Shown piece by piece: positions 1 to 5,489 of a DNA stretch of 5,489 nucleotides (within the stretch, counting starts at the first letter, position 1; the number at the start of each line of letters is the position of its first letter). Under the pieces are notes generated by a model, which was given only the letters and a program-made list of their open reading frames with translations, was not told the DNA's origin and made no database searches. The DNA lies in assembly GCA_022709605.1 (NCBI GenBank), contig JAKLIM010000267.1:1-5489 (forward strand). The letters are read 5' to 3'. The position numbers were made by a program, and so were the translations under genes. This stretch comes from Bacteroidota bacterium. GTDB taxonomy: Bacteria; Bacteroidota; Bacteroidia; Bacteroidales; Paludibacteraceae.

Positions 1-833
1 ATTCAGGCGTTGAACTTGGTGCTCAATACCAGCTAATTCAAACCAAAGATGTGAAATGGTACGTGGGCGCAACCCTTTCGACCAACCAATCGAAGGTATT
101 GGAACTCGGAAATCAGGATAAATTAATTCTCGAAATGGGCGACGGTTCTGCTGTGATTTCGGAAAAAGGGCAGGCTTTGTATAGTTTCTACGGTTATCAA
201 ACCGATGGCGTTTTTGCTGCCGACGATGATGCTATAACGGCCAATCTGAAAGATGCAGCCGGAAAATCATTTGCCGCAGGCGACGTAATTTTTATTGATC
301 AAAACAATGACAATATTATTGATGACCGCGACCGCGTGAATCTCGGCAATGCCAATCCCAAATTATTCGGCAGTTTCAATACTACATTTCAATACAAAAA
401 CTTTGAACTTTCGGCAATTTTCGGTTACAACTCCGGCAATTTAATGTACAATGCCGTTCGCCGGAACATGGAATCGATGAGCGGTTTCACCAATCAACTG
501 GTATCGGTTCGCAACCGTTGGATGAGTCAGGGACAGGACACAAAAATGCCGCGTGCAGTGTATGGCGACCCGATGGGGAATGCCCGTTTCTCCGACCGCT
601 GGATAGAAGATGCATCCTATCTGAAGTTGAAAGAATTGACTATCAGTTATAAATTTAAATACCTGAACGGCACAACGGTTTATCTTTCAGGCGAAAACCT
701 CCTGACGATTACCAATTATTTAGGCCTCGATCCTGAAAATATGTATTCGTACGATGCTTCGCTTCGCGGATTCGATTACGCTAAAGTTCCACTGCCACGT
801 TCTTTTAAACTTGGTTTCAATATTAAATTATAA
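1..833 (+). CDS. SusC/RagA-family TonB-linked outer-membrane transporter, C-terminal part (5' end outside window)
   Basis: Seen: the frame is open from base 3, in phase with the left edge, to TAA at 831-833, giving about 276 residues. The GTG at 51 is only an internal valine codon (KDVKWYVG), not the start. The sequence reads like the last quarter of a SusC protein, whose family is usually about 1000 residues: SFYGYQTDGVF, an acidic DQNNDNIIDDRD turn (codons from 297) resembling the Ca-binding-like loop common here, NANPKLFGSFN, SDRWIEDASYLKLKELTISY, and a terminal beta strand PRSFKLGFNIKL. Family knowledge: SusC forms a 22-strand outer-membrane barrel, energised by TonB-ExbBD, that imports oligosaccharides or peptides delivered by its SusD lid. 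Plug, TonB box and any carboxypeptidase-D-like N-terminal domain lie outside the window. It is followed after nine bases by the SusD gene, so the two are surely co-transcribed. The substrate is unknown. Confidence in the family is very high. Confidence 0.96.
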   Translation, partial: SGVELGAQYQLIQTKDVKWYVGATLSTNQSKVLELGNQDKLILEMGDGSAVISEKGQALYSFYGYQTDGVFAADDDAITANLKDAAGKSFAAGDVIFIDQNNDNIIDDRDRVNLGNANPKLFGSFNTTFQYKNFELSAIFGYNSGNLMYNAVRRNMESMSGFTNQLVSVRNRWMSQGQDTKMPRAVYGDPMGNARFSDRWIEDASYLKLKELTISYKFKYLNGTTVYLSGENLLTITNYLGLDPENMYSYDASLRGFDYAKVPLPRSFKLGFNIKL

Positions 834-842
834 GAATAAAAT

Positions 843-2552
843 ATGAGAAAGATAATATATTCATTAGCAGCAGTATTGATGCTTTTTTCAATCAGTTCGT
901 GCGAGGACTTTTTCAATCCCGACACGTCGGAAATATTGCTCGAAAAAGACTATGTAGGCGATTATACCGAACTGTATTCGGGTTATATGGGAATTGCAGC
1001 GGCGGTGCAAACGGTTGCCGATCAGGCTTCGTTCCTCGAAGGATTGCGGGGCGATTTGCTCGAACCAACCCAGAATGCTCCCCGCGAAATTTGGGATGTG
1101 TACAATCATGTCGATATGACAGGGAATGCTTTTGCCAGTCCGAAAGGCTATTACAACGTGATTATCAATGCAAATGATTATATCAGTCATGCATTTGCCT
1201 ATCGGTTGAAGGATTCAACATCGGTTTCCGAAACTACTTTCAAAGGACTTATCGGAGGTGCCATCCGTTTCAAAGTATGGGCGTATCTGCAATTGGCGAA
1301 AATTTACGGCGAAGCCATTTATTTTGACGAACCGGTCACTGCGTACGGCGAGATCAATCAATATCCAACCCTGCCATTCGACGATTTAATTTCGAAATGT
1401 GTCGAACTGATTGAAGTTGGGCAGCGTGGCATCGACGGAAAAGGCGAAGTAATTTGGTCCACAGAGCTTTTCCCGGGTCAGGGTGCATCGGTCACTTCAT
1501 TGTCGTGGGACCGGATTTGTCCGCCCAAGGAATGTTTGTTGGCCGAATTGTATTTGTATAAAAACGAGTTTCAGAAAGTAAAGGATAATTGCATTGCCAT
1601 AATCAAACGCGGGGGCGAAAATGAAGCTTCGTACCAGTTGAACCTGAGCGAGTACAACGGCGAATGGAAAAGTTTTGGTTATTCTTTTATCCGCAAAGAA
1701 CATATTACGGTTGAATTTTACGATTATACATTGCATCAAACCAACAGGTACATTCAATATTATTCAAGTACTTACCCGAATAAATATTACCTGCGCCCAA
1801 CAGCCGTTGCCCGCAACCGCTTCGATACACAAACCCTTTCGGGAATTCCGGGCGATAAATACCGTGGATCGGGCGTAACATACAAGTTGGTTGGAAGCGA
1901 TTATGTGTTCTATAAATTTCTAAACGGAAATCTTACTTCGGATAAAATTTATAGTAACGATGTAATGATCAGTCTTTACAGAGCCTCCGAAGTGCATTTG
2001 TTTTTAGTGGAAGCACTGGTTGGATTGGGACGGTTTACCGAAGCACTCGCCTTTTTGAACGACGGTGTCGGTTCGTTTTACAATACAATAACCGGAAAGT
2101 TTAATGCGCCGTTCGAAGAATATCCTTCAAGCCTCTATCGTACTTCCTCAACCAGCGAAATGGCCAATCGTGGCGTTCGCGGTCGTGTTGCGTGCGACGC
2201 AGTGGGTGATTTTGCAAAAACGTCGGCATCGGCACTCGACACACTTAAAAATATGCGTCGGTTAGATTCGTTGATTGTAGAAGAAAACTGCCTCGAATTA
2301 GCCGGCGAAGGCAAAGCACTGTATGCCATGAACCGCATGGCACGCCGCTGGAGTGCAAATGCTGACAAAAGCTGGGCTTCGCGCTGGACCGATAAAGTAG
2401 GAAGTTCCAATCCCGAAAATCTTTGGGGCACCAAAGTGCAGGAAAACTGGGCAGATAAAATCGGAGCCAAATATACCAACGACGCTGTAGTTTCGTCAGC
2501 ATTAAAAGCAGACCTGAATAACTGGTTTATCAAATATCCCCTGGCGGAATAA
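843..2552 (+). CDS. SusD/RagB-family nutrient-binding outer-membrane lipoprotein
   Basis: Seen: 569 residues, within the usual 450-650 range. The start at 843 is fixed by the signal peptide, a basic MRK, then a hydrophobic stretch, then the lipobox SISSC with the lipidated cysteine at about residue 20. An acidic EDFFNPD follows, as is typical of SusD proteins sent to the cell surface. Family landmarks are RFKVWAYLQLAKIYGEA (about 142-158, the first TPR-like helical pair), WDRICPPKECLLAELYLY, SLYRASEVHLFLVEALVGLGRFTEALAFLN split over about 377-407 (TPR-like), and ENCLELAGEGKALYAMNRM (about 481-498, the conserved E-L-A-x-E-G motif near the C-terminus). Family knowledge: SusD binds glycan or another ligand and acts as a hinged lid on SusC. 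No Shine-Dalgarno is visible; the A-rich AAGAATAAAAT leader is normal for Bacteroidota. It is the last gene of the operon, directly followed by a terminator, with no SusE/F-like or hydrolase gene after it in this window. The ligand cannot be predicted. Confidence 0.97.
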   Translation: MRKIIYSLAAVLMLFSISSCEDFFNPDTSEILLEKDYVGDYTELYSGYMGIAAAVQTVADQASFLEGLRGDLLEPTQNAPREIWDVYNHVDMTGNAFASPKGYYNVIINANDYISHAFAYRLKDSTSVSETTFKGLIGGAIRFKVWAYLQLAKIYGEAIYFDEPVTAYGEINQYPTLPFDDLISKCVELIEVGQRGIDGKGEVIWSTELFPGQGASVTSLSWDRICPPKECLLAELYLYKNEFQKVKDNCIAIIKRGGENEASYQLNLSEYNGEWKSFGYSFIRKEHITVEFYDYTLHQTNRYIQYYSSTYPNKYYLRPTAVARNRFDTQTLSGIPGDKYRGSGVTYKLVGSDYVFYKFLNGNLTSDKIYSNDVMISLYRASEVHLFLVEALVGLGRFTEALAFLNDGVGSFYNTITGKFNAPFEEYPSSLYRTSSTSEMANRGVRGRVACDAVGDFAKTSASALDTLKNMRRLDSLIVEENCLELAGEGKALYAMNRMARRWSANADKSWASRWTDKVGSSNPENLWGTKVQENWADKIGAKYTNDAVVSSALKADLNNWFIKYPLAE

Positions 2553-2575
2553 AACCCACATGAAATAAATTAACG

Positions 2576-2616
2576 AGAGGCTGCCCGATTTTTGGTGTCA
2601 GCCTCTTATTGTTTTT
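2576..2616 (+). terminator. Rho-independent terminator of the susC/susD-like operon
   Basis: Perfect 8-bp inverted repeat AGAGGCTG (2576-2583) and CAGCCTCT (2599-2606) around a 15-base loop, followed by TTATTG and five T residues (2612-2616). It begins 24 bases after the SusD stop codon. The G+C-rich stem and T tract on the plus strand mark the end of the nutrient-uptake operon and insulate it from the recombinase gene downstream. Confidence 0.87.
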
Positions 2617-2663
2617 AAAGCTGGTAAATAATATTTTGTCTATCAGGGGCTTAATTTAAAGCG

Positions 2664-2894
2664 GCTTAACCAAATAGGTTAACAGCTTAACCAAAAAGGT
2701 TAACAGCTTAACCAAAAAGGTTAACAGCTTAACCAAAAAGGTTAACAGCTTAACCAAAAAGGTAAACGGCTTAACCAAAAAGGTAAGCGGCTTAACCAAA
2801 AAGGTTAACAGCTTAACCAAATAGGTTAACAGCTTAACCAAAAAGGTTAAGGGTTCACCCAAAAAGGTTAACGGTTCACCCAAAAAGGTTAACC
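2664..2894. repeat. Tandem array of eleven 21-bp units, each with an internal TTAACC-A5-GGTTAA dyad
   Basis: Units start at 2664, 2685, 2706, 2727, 2748, 2769, 2790, 2811, 2832, 2853 and 2874 with no change in length. The first half, GCTTAACCAAA, is invariant in units 1-9; the second half varies. Units 2, 3, 4 and 7 are identical, units 1 and 8 are identical to each other (A to T at position 12), units 5 and 6 carry GGTAAAC and GGTAAGC, unit 9 ends in AAGG, and units 10-11 start GTTCACCC instead. Most units hold an inverted repeat of six bases around an A-rich five-base loop, and GTTAA-CAGC-TTAAC forms a second dyad across unit junctions. The length of 21 bp is close to two helical turns, so any bound protein would sit on one face. 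The unit is a multiple of three, which keeps frames open on both strands (heptads such as SLTKKVN or LVKLLTF), but I see no sign of translation. Function unknown. Confidence 0.97.
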
Positions 2895-2898
2895 TCTG

Positions 2899-2992
2899 GC
2901 AGCCGACTATGTAAATTAGGCCTCCGACTACCTAAGTTACGCCTCCGACTACGTAAATTACGCCTCCGACTACGTAAATTACGCCTCCGACT
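2899..2992. repeat. Second tandem array of 21-bp units (four full plus one partial), core CGTAAATTACG
   Basis: Units start at 2899, 2920, 2941 and 2962, with a ten-base partial copy at 2983-2992. The two central units (2941 and 2962) are identical, reading GCCTCCGACTACG followed by TAAATTAC; the first and second are diverged (GCAGCCGACTATG and GCCTCCGACTACC). The unit sequence has nothing obvious in common with the array ending four bases earlier, yet it has the same 21-bp length and again carries a short dyad (CGTAA-A-TTACG, running one base into the next copy). The last copy breaks off after GCCTCCGACT. Function unknown. Confidence 0.95.
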
Positions 2993-3239
2993 GTCTGTCC
3001 TTAATTTAGCTTGACAGATTTATATTCATTTTCTATTTATGTTATGTTTAAAAAATATCATTCCTGTTCTATTAAACATAGTTGATTCGAATTCCCGGAT
3101 TTATCCTCTTTATTTAATTATATTCCTGATTCCCGATACAATATATTTTCTTATTACTGTTATCAAATTCCGTTTCCAATTAGATTCCTGATTTTGTACG
3201 CTACGAGGAATAGTAATATTTAAATACTCACCGAAACTA
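2993..3239. other. Gene-free A+T-rich interval between repeat arrays and recombinase promoter
   Basis: No open frame of useful length is present on either strand and no tRNA or other RNA gene is recognisable. The only internal structure I can support is the spaced direct repeat at 3116-3193 described separately. With the two arrays before it, this makes a gene-free stretch of about 740 bases between the SusD-like gene and the recombinase. Confidence 0.6.
3116..3193. repeat. Direct repeat AATTAkATTCCTGATT spaced exactly 62 bp
   Basis: Sixteen-base copies at 3116-3131 and 3178-3193 differ at one base. A shorter relative, ATTCCTG, lies another 62 bases upstream at 3060-3066, so ATTCCTG occurs at 3060, 3122 and 3184 with equal spacing. 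The bases in between are not clearly similar. It may be a decayed 62-bp tandem repeat or a chance pattern in A+T-rich DNA. Confidence 0.45.
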
Positions 3240-3269
3240 TTGCCAATTAACAAATTATTTCTACATTTG
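3240..3269 (+). promoter_or_regulatory. Predicted Bacteroidota-type promoter for the recombinase gene
   Basis: TTG (3240-3242), a 19-base spacer, then TACATTTG (3262-3269), matching the Bacteroidota primary-sigma consensus TTTG / TAnnTTTG with acceptable spacing. Transcription would begin near 3276 and give a leader of about 20 bases before the ATG at 3295. No operator-like palindrome overlaps it. It implies that the recombinase is transcribed independently of the operon upstream. Confidence 0.65.
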
Positions 3270-3287
3270 CACCAACCTTTGAAGCAA

Positions 3288-3308
3288 ATGAAAAATGAAT
3301 ATATCTAA
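3288..3308 (+). other. Six-codon mini-ORF overlapping the recombinase start in another frame
   Basis: An ATG at 3288 opens MKNEYI and stops with TAA at 3306-3308, overlapping the recombinase ATG (3295) out of frame. It has no Shine-Dalgarno. If ribosomes start there they terminate 11 bases inside the recombinase gene, which could lower or couple its translation. It may equally be chance in an A-rich leader. Confidence 0.25.
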
Positions 3309-4980
3309 AATCATACATCACCACGAAACACGAATCCGTGTGGATTTTGCGTACAATTCCGAAATAACTTCAAAACTGAAGCAAATACCCGATACCCGAT
3401 GGAGCCGTACACTCCGAACATGGCATATACCCTATACCAAAGAAGCTTTTGAACAATTGAAGAATTTATTTCCGGATGTGGAATATCCAACAACAACTTC
3501 TACTAAAAATTTTGAACCGAGCAATATTACCACGAAACAGAGTAATGAAATAAAAATTACAGAGCAAGCAAAATCCAATTTATTTTTAAAAAAAGAGAGT
3601 GTAAACAAGGATATAATACTTGAAACAAATACAAAAGCAAAACCAATTGAAGTTGATATTTCCATTACAACAAAACGTATTTTCGTAAAACTTGCAAAGA
3701 ATGATACCGACACCCAATTTCTGAGTTCCTTTCGATACGTTAATTGGGACAAAAATAACCGACAGTGGATTATCCCAAATTATGGAAAAAACTTAGAATT
3801 AATCAAATCGTATTTTCAAAACCGAACAACTTCCATTACTGAAGAACACCTTGAAAACATTGTTGAAGCCAAAACATCGATGATAGAAGCAGGAATTTTA
3901 AAACTCCTTAATATACAGAACCGAATTTTACGTATTTACTTTGTGTACCATCCTACCCTGAAAGAGGATATTAAAAAAATTGCACTCAGCAGATGGAATA
4001 GTTCCGAAAACTGCTGGACTATACCTTACAGCGAACGAAACGTTGAAACAATACGAATCCTATCGCAAATTAACGAATTGAAATTTGATTATCAGCTTAT
4101 TTCAAAAACCGAAGGAGTTCCACGACAACCCAAACATGCAGGCTACTTACGATGCCCGGTTCAATATATCGAAAAACTGAAAGAATTGCGCTATAGCATA
4201 AACACACAAAATGTATATACCGATTTGTTCGAAGAATTTATAAACTATTATCCTGATAAAACGGTATCGGAAATTACAGAAGAAGAAGTTATTAATTTTT
4301 TGCGTTATTTGGTAAACGATCGTAAAATATCCACATCGTACCAAAACCAAAGTATTAACGCCATTAAGTTTTATTACGAAAGAGTATTAGGAGGAAAACG
4401 TAAAATCTATCTGATTGAACGACCGCGAAAAGAGAAATACTTGCCCGAAGTTTTGAGTGAAGAAGAAGTAGTAGCTATATTGAAAACGATAAGCAACATA
4501 AAGCATAAAGCATTGATAATGACTATTTATTCCGGCGGATTACGCATTAGTGAATTGATTAATTTAAAGATAAAAGATATTGACAGTAACCGTATGCAAA
4601 TACGAGTTACACAAAGCAAAGGAAAGAAAGACCGTTATACTTTGTTAAGTAAAAAAACATTATTAACTTTACGACAATATTTTGCTGAATATAAACCAAA
4701 GGACTGGTTGTTTGAAGGCGAAAATGGTGGGCAGTATGCCGATAGAAGCATTCAAAACATCCTAAGAACTGCCGTAAAAAAAGCTGGCATAAAAAAAAGA
4801 ATTACTGTACATACTTTAAGGCACAGTTTTGCAACTCATTTACTTGAAAATGGAACTGACTTAAGATATATACAAAACCTATTAGGTCACTCAAGTAGTA
4901 AAACAACTGAAATATATACCCATATCACAACGAAAGGATTTGACCAAATCAAAAATCCGTTAGATAAATTAGAAATTTGA
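3295..4980 (+). CDS. Tyrosine recombinase/integrase with three N-terminal HARP-like modules
   Basis: Seen: 561 residues, about 260 longer than XerC/D (about 300). The C-terminal part is a tyrosine recombinase: a SAM-like core-binding domain at about 282-368 (YIEKLKELRYSINTQNVY to INAIKFYYERVLGG), then a catalytic domain with Arg417 (SGGLRISEL), Lys442 (SKGKKDR), His506 and Arg509 (HTLRH), His532 (LLGH) and nucleophile Tyr541 (EIYTH). The set is complete, so the enzyme is probably active in cutting and rejoining DNA through a 3'-phosphotyrosine. Lys442 to His506 spans 64 residues, as in Xer proteins, leaving no room for the extra domain of integron integrases. The N-terminal part has three diverged repeats with W-x6-W-x-I-P: W36/W43, W151/W158 and W234/W241, each preceded by a beta-strand-like stretch (RIRVDFAYN, RIFVKLAKN, LRIYFVYH). 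They resemble HARP-type repeats and may bind DNA junctions. The gene is more A+T-rich than the SusC/D pair, suggesting transfer. The start fits the predicted promoter and a short leader. Confidence 0.93.
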   Translation: MNISKIIHHHETRIRVDFAYNSEITSKLKQIPDTRWSRTLRTWHIPYTKEAFEQLKNLFPDVEYPTTTSTKNFEPSNITTKQSNEIKITEQAKSNLFLKKESVNKDIILETNTKAKPIEVDISITTKRIFVKLAKNDTDTQFLSSFRYVNWDKNNRQWIIPNYGKNLELIKSYFQNRTTSITEEHLENIVEAKTSMIEAGILKLLNIQNRILRIYFVYHPTLKEDIKKIALSRWNSSENCWTIPYSERNVETIRILSQINELKFDYQLISKTEGVPRQPKHAGYLRCPVQYIEKLKELRYSINTQNVYTDLFEEFINYYPDKTVSEITEEEVINFLRYLVNDRKISTSYQNQSINAIKFYYERVLGGKRKIYLIERPRKEKYLPEVLSEEEVVAILKTISNIKHKALIMTIYSGGLRISELINLKIKDIDSNRMQIRVTQSKGKKDRYTLLSKKTLLTLRQYFAEYKPKDWLFEGENGGQYADRSIQNILRTAVKKAGIKKRITVHTLRHSFATHLLENGTDLRYIQNLLGHSSSKTTEIYTHITTKGFDQIKNPLDKLEI

Positions 4981-5071
4981 ATAAAAAAATCAGGATATCC
5001 GCCAAACACAAAAATGCTTTATGAATTGTAAATACTTATATATTAATAGTTTTAATATCCACATAAGGCAA

Positions 5072-5131
5072 ATATATACGCCATGCTATGGCGCATATAT
5101 AAATTGAATGGCGTATACATAGATGTTAGGT
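5072..5131. other. Candidate recombination site: three 13-bp boxes plus integron-like core GTTAGGT
   Basis: Box A, ATATATACGCCAT (5072-5084), is inverted relative to box B, ATGGCGCATATAT (5088-5100), and box C, ATGGCGTATACAT (5108-5120). Reverse-complemented, A differs from B by one base and from C by one base. A and B are separated by three bases, and B and C lie 20 bp apart centre to centre, about two helical turns. A can pair with either B or C, giving two mutually exclusive hairpins. Four bases after C is GTTAGGT (5125-5131), which fits the integron R' core consensus GTTRRRY. No matching RYYYAAC R'' partner was found in the expected position, so it is not a canonical attC. It begins about 90 bases after the recombinase stop codon, which makes it a natural candidate for that enzyme's target. 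Function is inferred. Confidence 0.6.
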
Positions 5132-5489
5132 GTCATAGTGGAAAACTGAAAGACAGAGATTTATTCGCTGAAAAGTCTTTGACGAACTGTCCGTTATTCG
5201 ACATAGACAGACTTTTCGGGTTTGACAGATTCTTGACTTCGGACAACTTTTCCGGTCGGACAATTCCTCGCAGACTTTAAAGTGAAAGATTTTTGACTTT
5301 TAGCTTTACGACTGCGACAACTAAGGACTGAAGATTTGAGAACTTGATAGGGTAGAGCGAGACAGAAAAACAAACTCAGACTTTTTGACTTTCAGACTTT
5401 TCTTATTTGCGGGCAGAAATTGCGTTTAGATAGCGAAAAAAGAAATTTAAAACTTGGTTTGCTGGCAGAAGTGAAACTAATAATTTTTG
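5132..5489. other. Gene-free region rich in GACTTT/GACTTC motifs, cut by the window edge
   Basis: No convincing coding sequence is seen. A 65-codon plus-strand frame (5083-5280) starts inside box A of the repeat site and shows no domain-like composition. GACTTT or GACTTC occurs at 5210, 5235, 5273, 5295, 5379, 5387 and 5395, the last three as an 8-base tandem, all on the plus strand. No second GTTRRRY core or copy of the 13-bp box appears before the window ends. It may be a non-coding or decayed cassette next to the site at 5072-5131, but this is not shown. Confidence 0.5.

Noticed and set aside
888..2533. Several open frames on both strands inside the SusD-like gene
   Set aside because: They overlap a complete gene with clear family motifs and have no homology-like features of their own; they are coding-sequence shadows.
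2656..2883. Minus-strand 75-codon frame of LVKLLTF-like heptads across the first tandem array
   Set aside because: The 21-bp unit is a multiple of three, so frames stay open by construction. There is no signal sequence, promoter or non-repeat domain, and the plus strand gives an equally open heptad frame.
2664..2992. CRISPR array
   Set aside because: The repeats are directly contiguous with no unique spacers, the unit is only 21 bp, and no cas gene is near.
4993..5000. GGATATCC palindrome just after the recombinase stop
   Set aside because: It is an isolated 8-bp perfect palindrome without a second copy or flanking structure, within chance expectation.
5069..5076. Minus-strand promoter with TATATTTG as -7 element
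   Set aside because: The box matches TAnnTTTG, but no TTG/TTTG lies at the right distance upstream on that strand, and it would only read antisense into the recombinase.
5072..5100. Hairpin as intrinsic terminator for the recombinase gene
   Set aside because: The stem is A+T-rich at its base and followed by AAATTGAAT on the plus strand, without a T tract. The third box copy also argues for a binding or recombination site instead.
5061..5131. Canonical integron attC site
   Set aside because: Only the R'-like GTTAGGT fits. I found no complementary RYYYAAC upstream to form the R''/R' pair, so it is reported as a candidate site of uncertain type.
5083..5280. Plus-strand 65-codon frame after the recombinase
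   Set aside because: Its start lies inside box A of the inverted-repeat site, it crosses the GTTAGGT core, and it has no recognisable domain or start context.

Overview
The window comes from a member of the Bacteroidota. The evidence is a SusC/SusD outer-membrane nutrient-uptake pair, a SusD-type lipoprotein signal, A-rich translation starts without a Shine-Dalgarno sequence, and a promoter of the phylum-specific TTG-N19-TAnnTTTG type. Nothing seen allows a genus to be named.

Layout. (1) 1-2616: the 3' end of a polysaccharide- or nutrient-utilisation operon. It holds the C-terminal quarter of a SusC-like TonB-dependent transporter (cut by the left window edge), then nine bases later a complete SusD-like surface lipoprotein, then a strong intrinsic terminator. 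The substrate cannot be read from the sequence. (2) 2617-3294: a gene-free interval with two adjacent but unrelated tandem arrays, both of 21-bp units (eleven units, then four and a half). An A+T-rich stretch follows with a weak 62-bp periodicity and a promoter. (3) 3295-4980: a 561-residue tyrosine recombinase. Its C-terminal half is a Xer/IntI-like core-binding plus catalytic domain with all six expected catalytic residues. Its N-terminal half holds three diverged copies of a small module with the signature W-x6-W-x-I-P, resembling HARP-type DNA-binding repeats. (4) 4981-5489: no convincing gene. About 90 bp after the recombinase stop lies a compact structured site: three 13-bp boxes (one inverted, two direct) followed by GTTAGGT, which fits the integron core-site consensus GTTRRRY. 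After it comes about 350 bp of non-coding DNA rich in GACTTT motifs.

Interpretation. The SusC/SusD pair works together at the outer membrane and forms a closed transcription unit. The recombinase is visibly more A+T-rich, has its own promoter, and sits between repeat arrays and a recombination-site-like structure, so it looks like the edge of an acquired or rearranging region. The most interesting possibility is an integron-like or cassette-like system. In it, a Xer-type recombinase without the extra IntI insertion but with three HARP-like modules would act on the folded or multi-box site just downstream. That link is an inference from adjacency and motifs; the window ends before any cassette array or second site could be seen.
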